DNA of 5,590 nucleotides, taken from the NCBI GenBank assembly GCA_964654135.1, contig CAZZHV010000052.1, positions 1 through 5,590 on the forward strand, written 5' to 3'. Origin of the DNA: CAMLQK01 sp964654135. Its GTDB lineage: Bacteria > Patescibacteriota > Saccharimonadia > Saccharimonadales > UBA4665. Under the pieces are notes generated by a model, which saw only the letters and a list, made by a program, of their open reading frames with translations, had not been told where the DNA came from and did not search any database. The translations under genes and the position numbers were made by a program. Positions 5,498-5,590 of the stretch are shown here, piece after piece. How positions within the stretch are numbered: the first letter of the stretch is position 1; every line of letters begins with the position of its first letter.

Positions 5498-5526
5498 TTG
5501 AAAAAAACAGTATAACAGGGTATTAT
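5498..5526 (+). promoter_or_regulatory. Strong promoter of tRNA-Phe
   Basis: The -35 TTGAAA (5498-5503) and -10 TATTAT (5521-5526) are separated by 17 bp, the best consensus match in the window. Transcription should begin near 5533, about 6 nt before the tRNA. The promoter starts 19 nt after the ROK stop codon, so the tRNA has its own transcript. Confidence 0.75.
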
Positions 5527-5537
5527 TACTCTGTTAT
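5512..5537. repeat. Inverted repeat around the tRNA -10 box
   Basis: ATAACAG (5512-5518) and CTGTTAT (5531-5537) form a perfect 7-bp inverted repeat with a 12-bp spacer centred on the -10 box and ending 1 nt before the tRNA. It could be an operator or a chance dyad in AT-rich DNA. Confidence 0.4.
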
Positions 5538-5538
5538 C

Positions 5539-5590
5539 GGCTCTTTAGCTCAGTTGGTAGAGCAGAGGCCTGAAGAGCCTTGTGTCCCCA
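5539..5590 (+). tRNA. tRNA-Phe (GAA), 3' part outside window
   Basis: The first 52 bases of a tRNA. The 5' acceptor strand is GGCTCTT (5539-5545), followed by TA, then a D stem GCTC/GAGC with loop AGTTGGTA (5548-5563). The anticodon stem GAGGC/GCCTT (5565-5569 / 5577-5581) carries loop CTGAAGA, giving anticodon GAA at 5572-5574 with T33 before it and G37 after it. A 5-nt variable loop GTGTC (5582-5586) is followed by the first T-stem bases. The T arm and the 3' acceptor strand lie beyond the edge. Confidence 0.95.

Noticed and set aside
5485..5499. AATAC-GTAAA-GTATT hairpin as a terminator of the ROK gene
   Set aside because: The stem is only 5 bp and AT-rich, it overlaps the tRNA -35 box, and no plus-strand T-run follows.

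Overview
The window looks like a piece of a small bacterial genome with a moderately low-GC backbone. It is compact, with short intergenic gaps and sigma70-type promoters. The gene set (slipin, GH37 trehalase, divergent ROK kinase-like protein, short C-x2-C zinc-ribbon protein, exported actinobacterial-style SGNH hydrolase) would suit a Candidate Phyla Radiation bacterium, perhaps Saccharibacteria-like. That placement is an inference from gene style; no phylogenetic marker in the window settles it. The standard stop codons TAA, TAG and TGA are all used.

Layout. 1-791 (minus strand): a secreted SGNH/GDSL hydrolase, cut by the window's left edge just after its probable catalytic His. 792-994: a divergent intergenic region with a spaced direct repeat, an extended -10 promoter and a very good Shine-Dalgarno. 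995-1981 (plus): a GC-rich gene for an unrecognised, possibly phage- or ICE-derived protein. It is followed by a GC-rich hairpin and bracketed by a perfect 15-bp inverted repeat (962-976 / 2073-2087). 2119-2283 (plus): a 54-aa zinc-ribbon protein whose promoter implies a leaderless transcript. 2343-3647: cytoplasmic GH37 trehalase. 3708-4469: SPFH/slipin membrane protein. 4493-4536: strong hairpin followed by a displaced T-run. 4561-5478: divergent ROK-family sugar kinase-like protein. 5539-5590: the 5' two thirds of tRNA-Phe(GAA), with its own promoter.

How the genes may work together. Trehalase splits trehalose into glucose, and the ROK protein two genes downstream is a candidate glucose kinase, so the pair could form a short trehalose-to-glucose-6-phosphate route. 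This is uncertain because the ROK protein lacks the family's zinc-binding cysteines and the Asp of its N-terminal phosphate loop. Each plus-strand gene from 2119 to 4469 seems to have its own promoter, so this is not one tight operon.

The most unusual part is 962-2087. Composition jumps sharply (hand counts: 38/60 G+C at 1201-1260 and 42/60 at 1741-1800, against 21/60 at 2341-2400 and 23/60 at 3901-3960). The jump sits inside the inverted repeat, which suggests a small acquired cassette. No transposase, CRISPR array or rRNA is seen.
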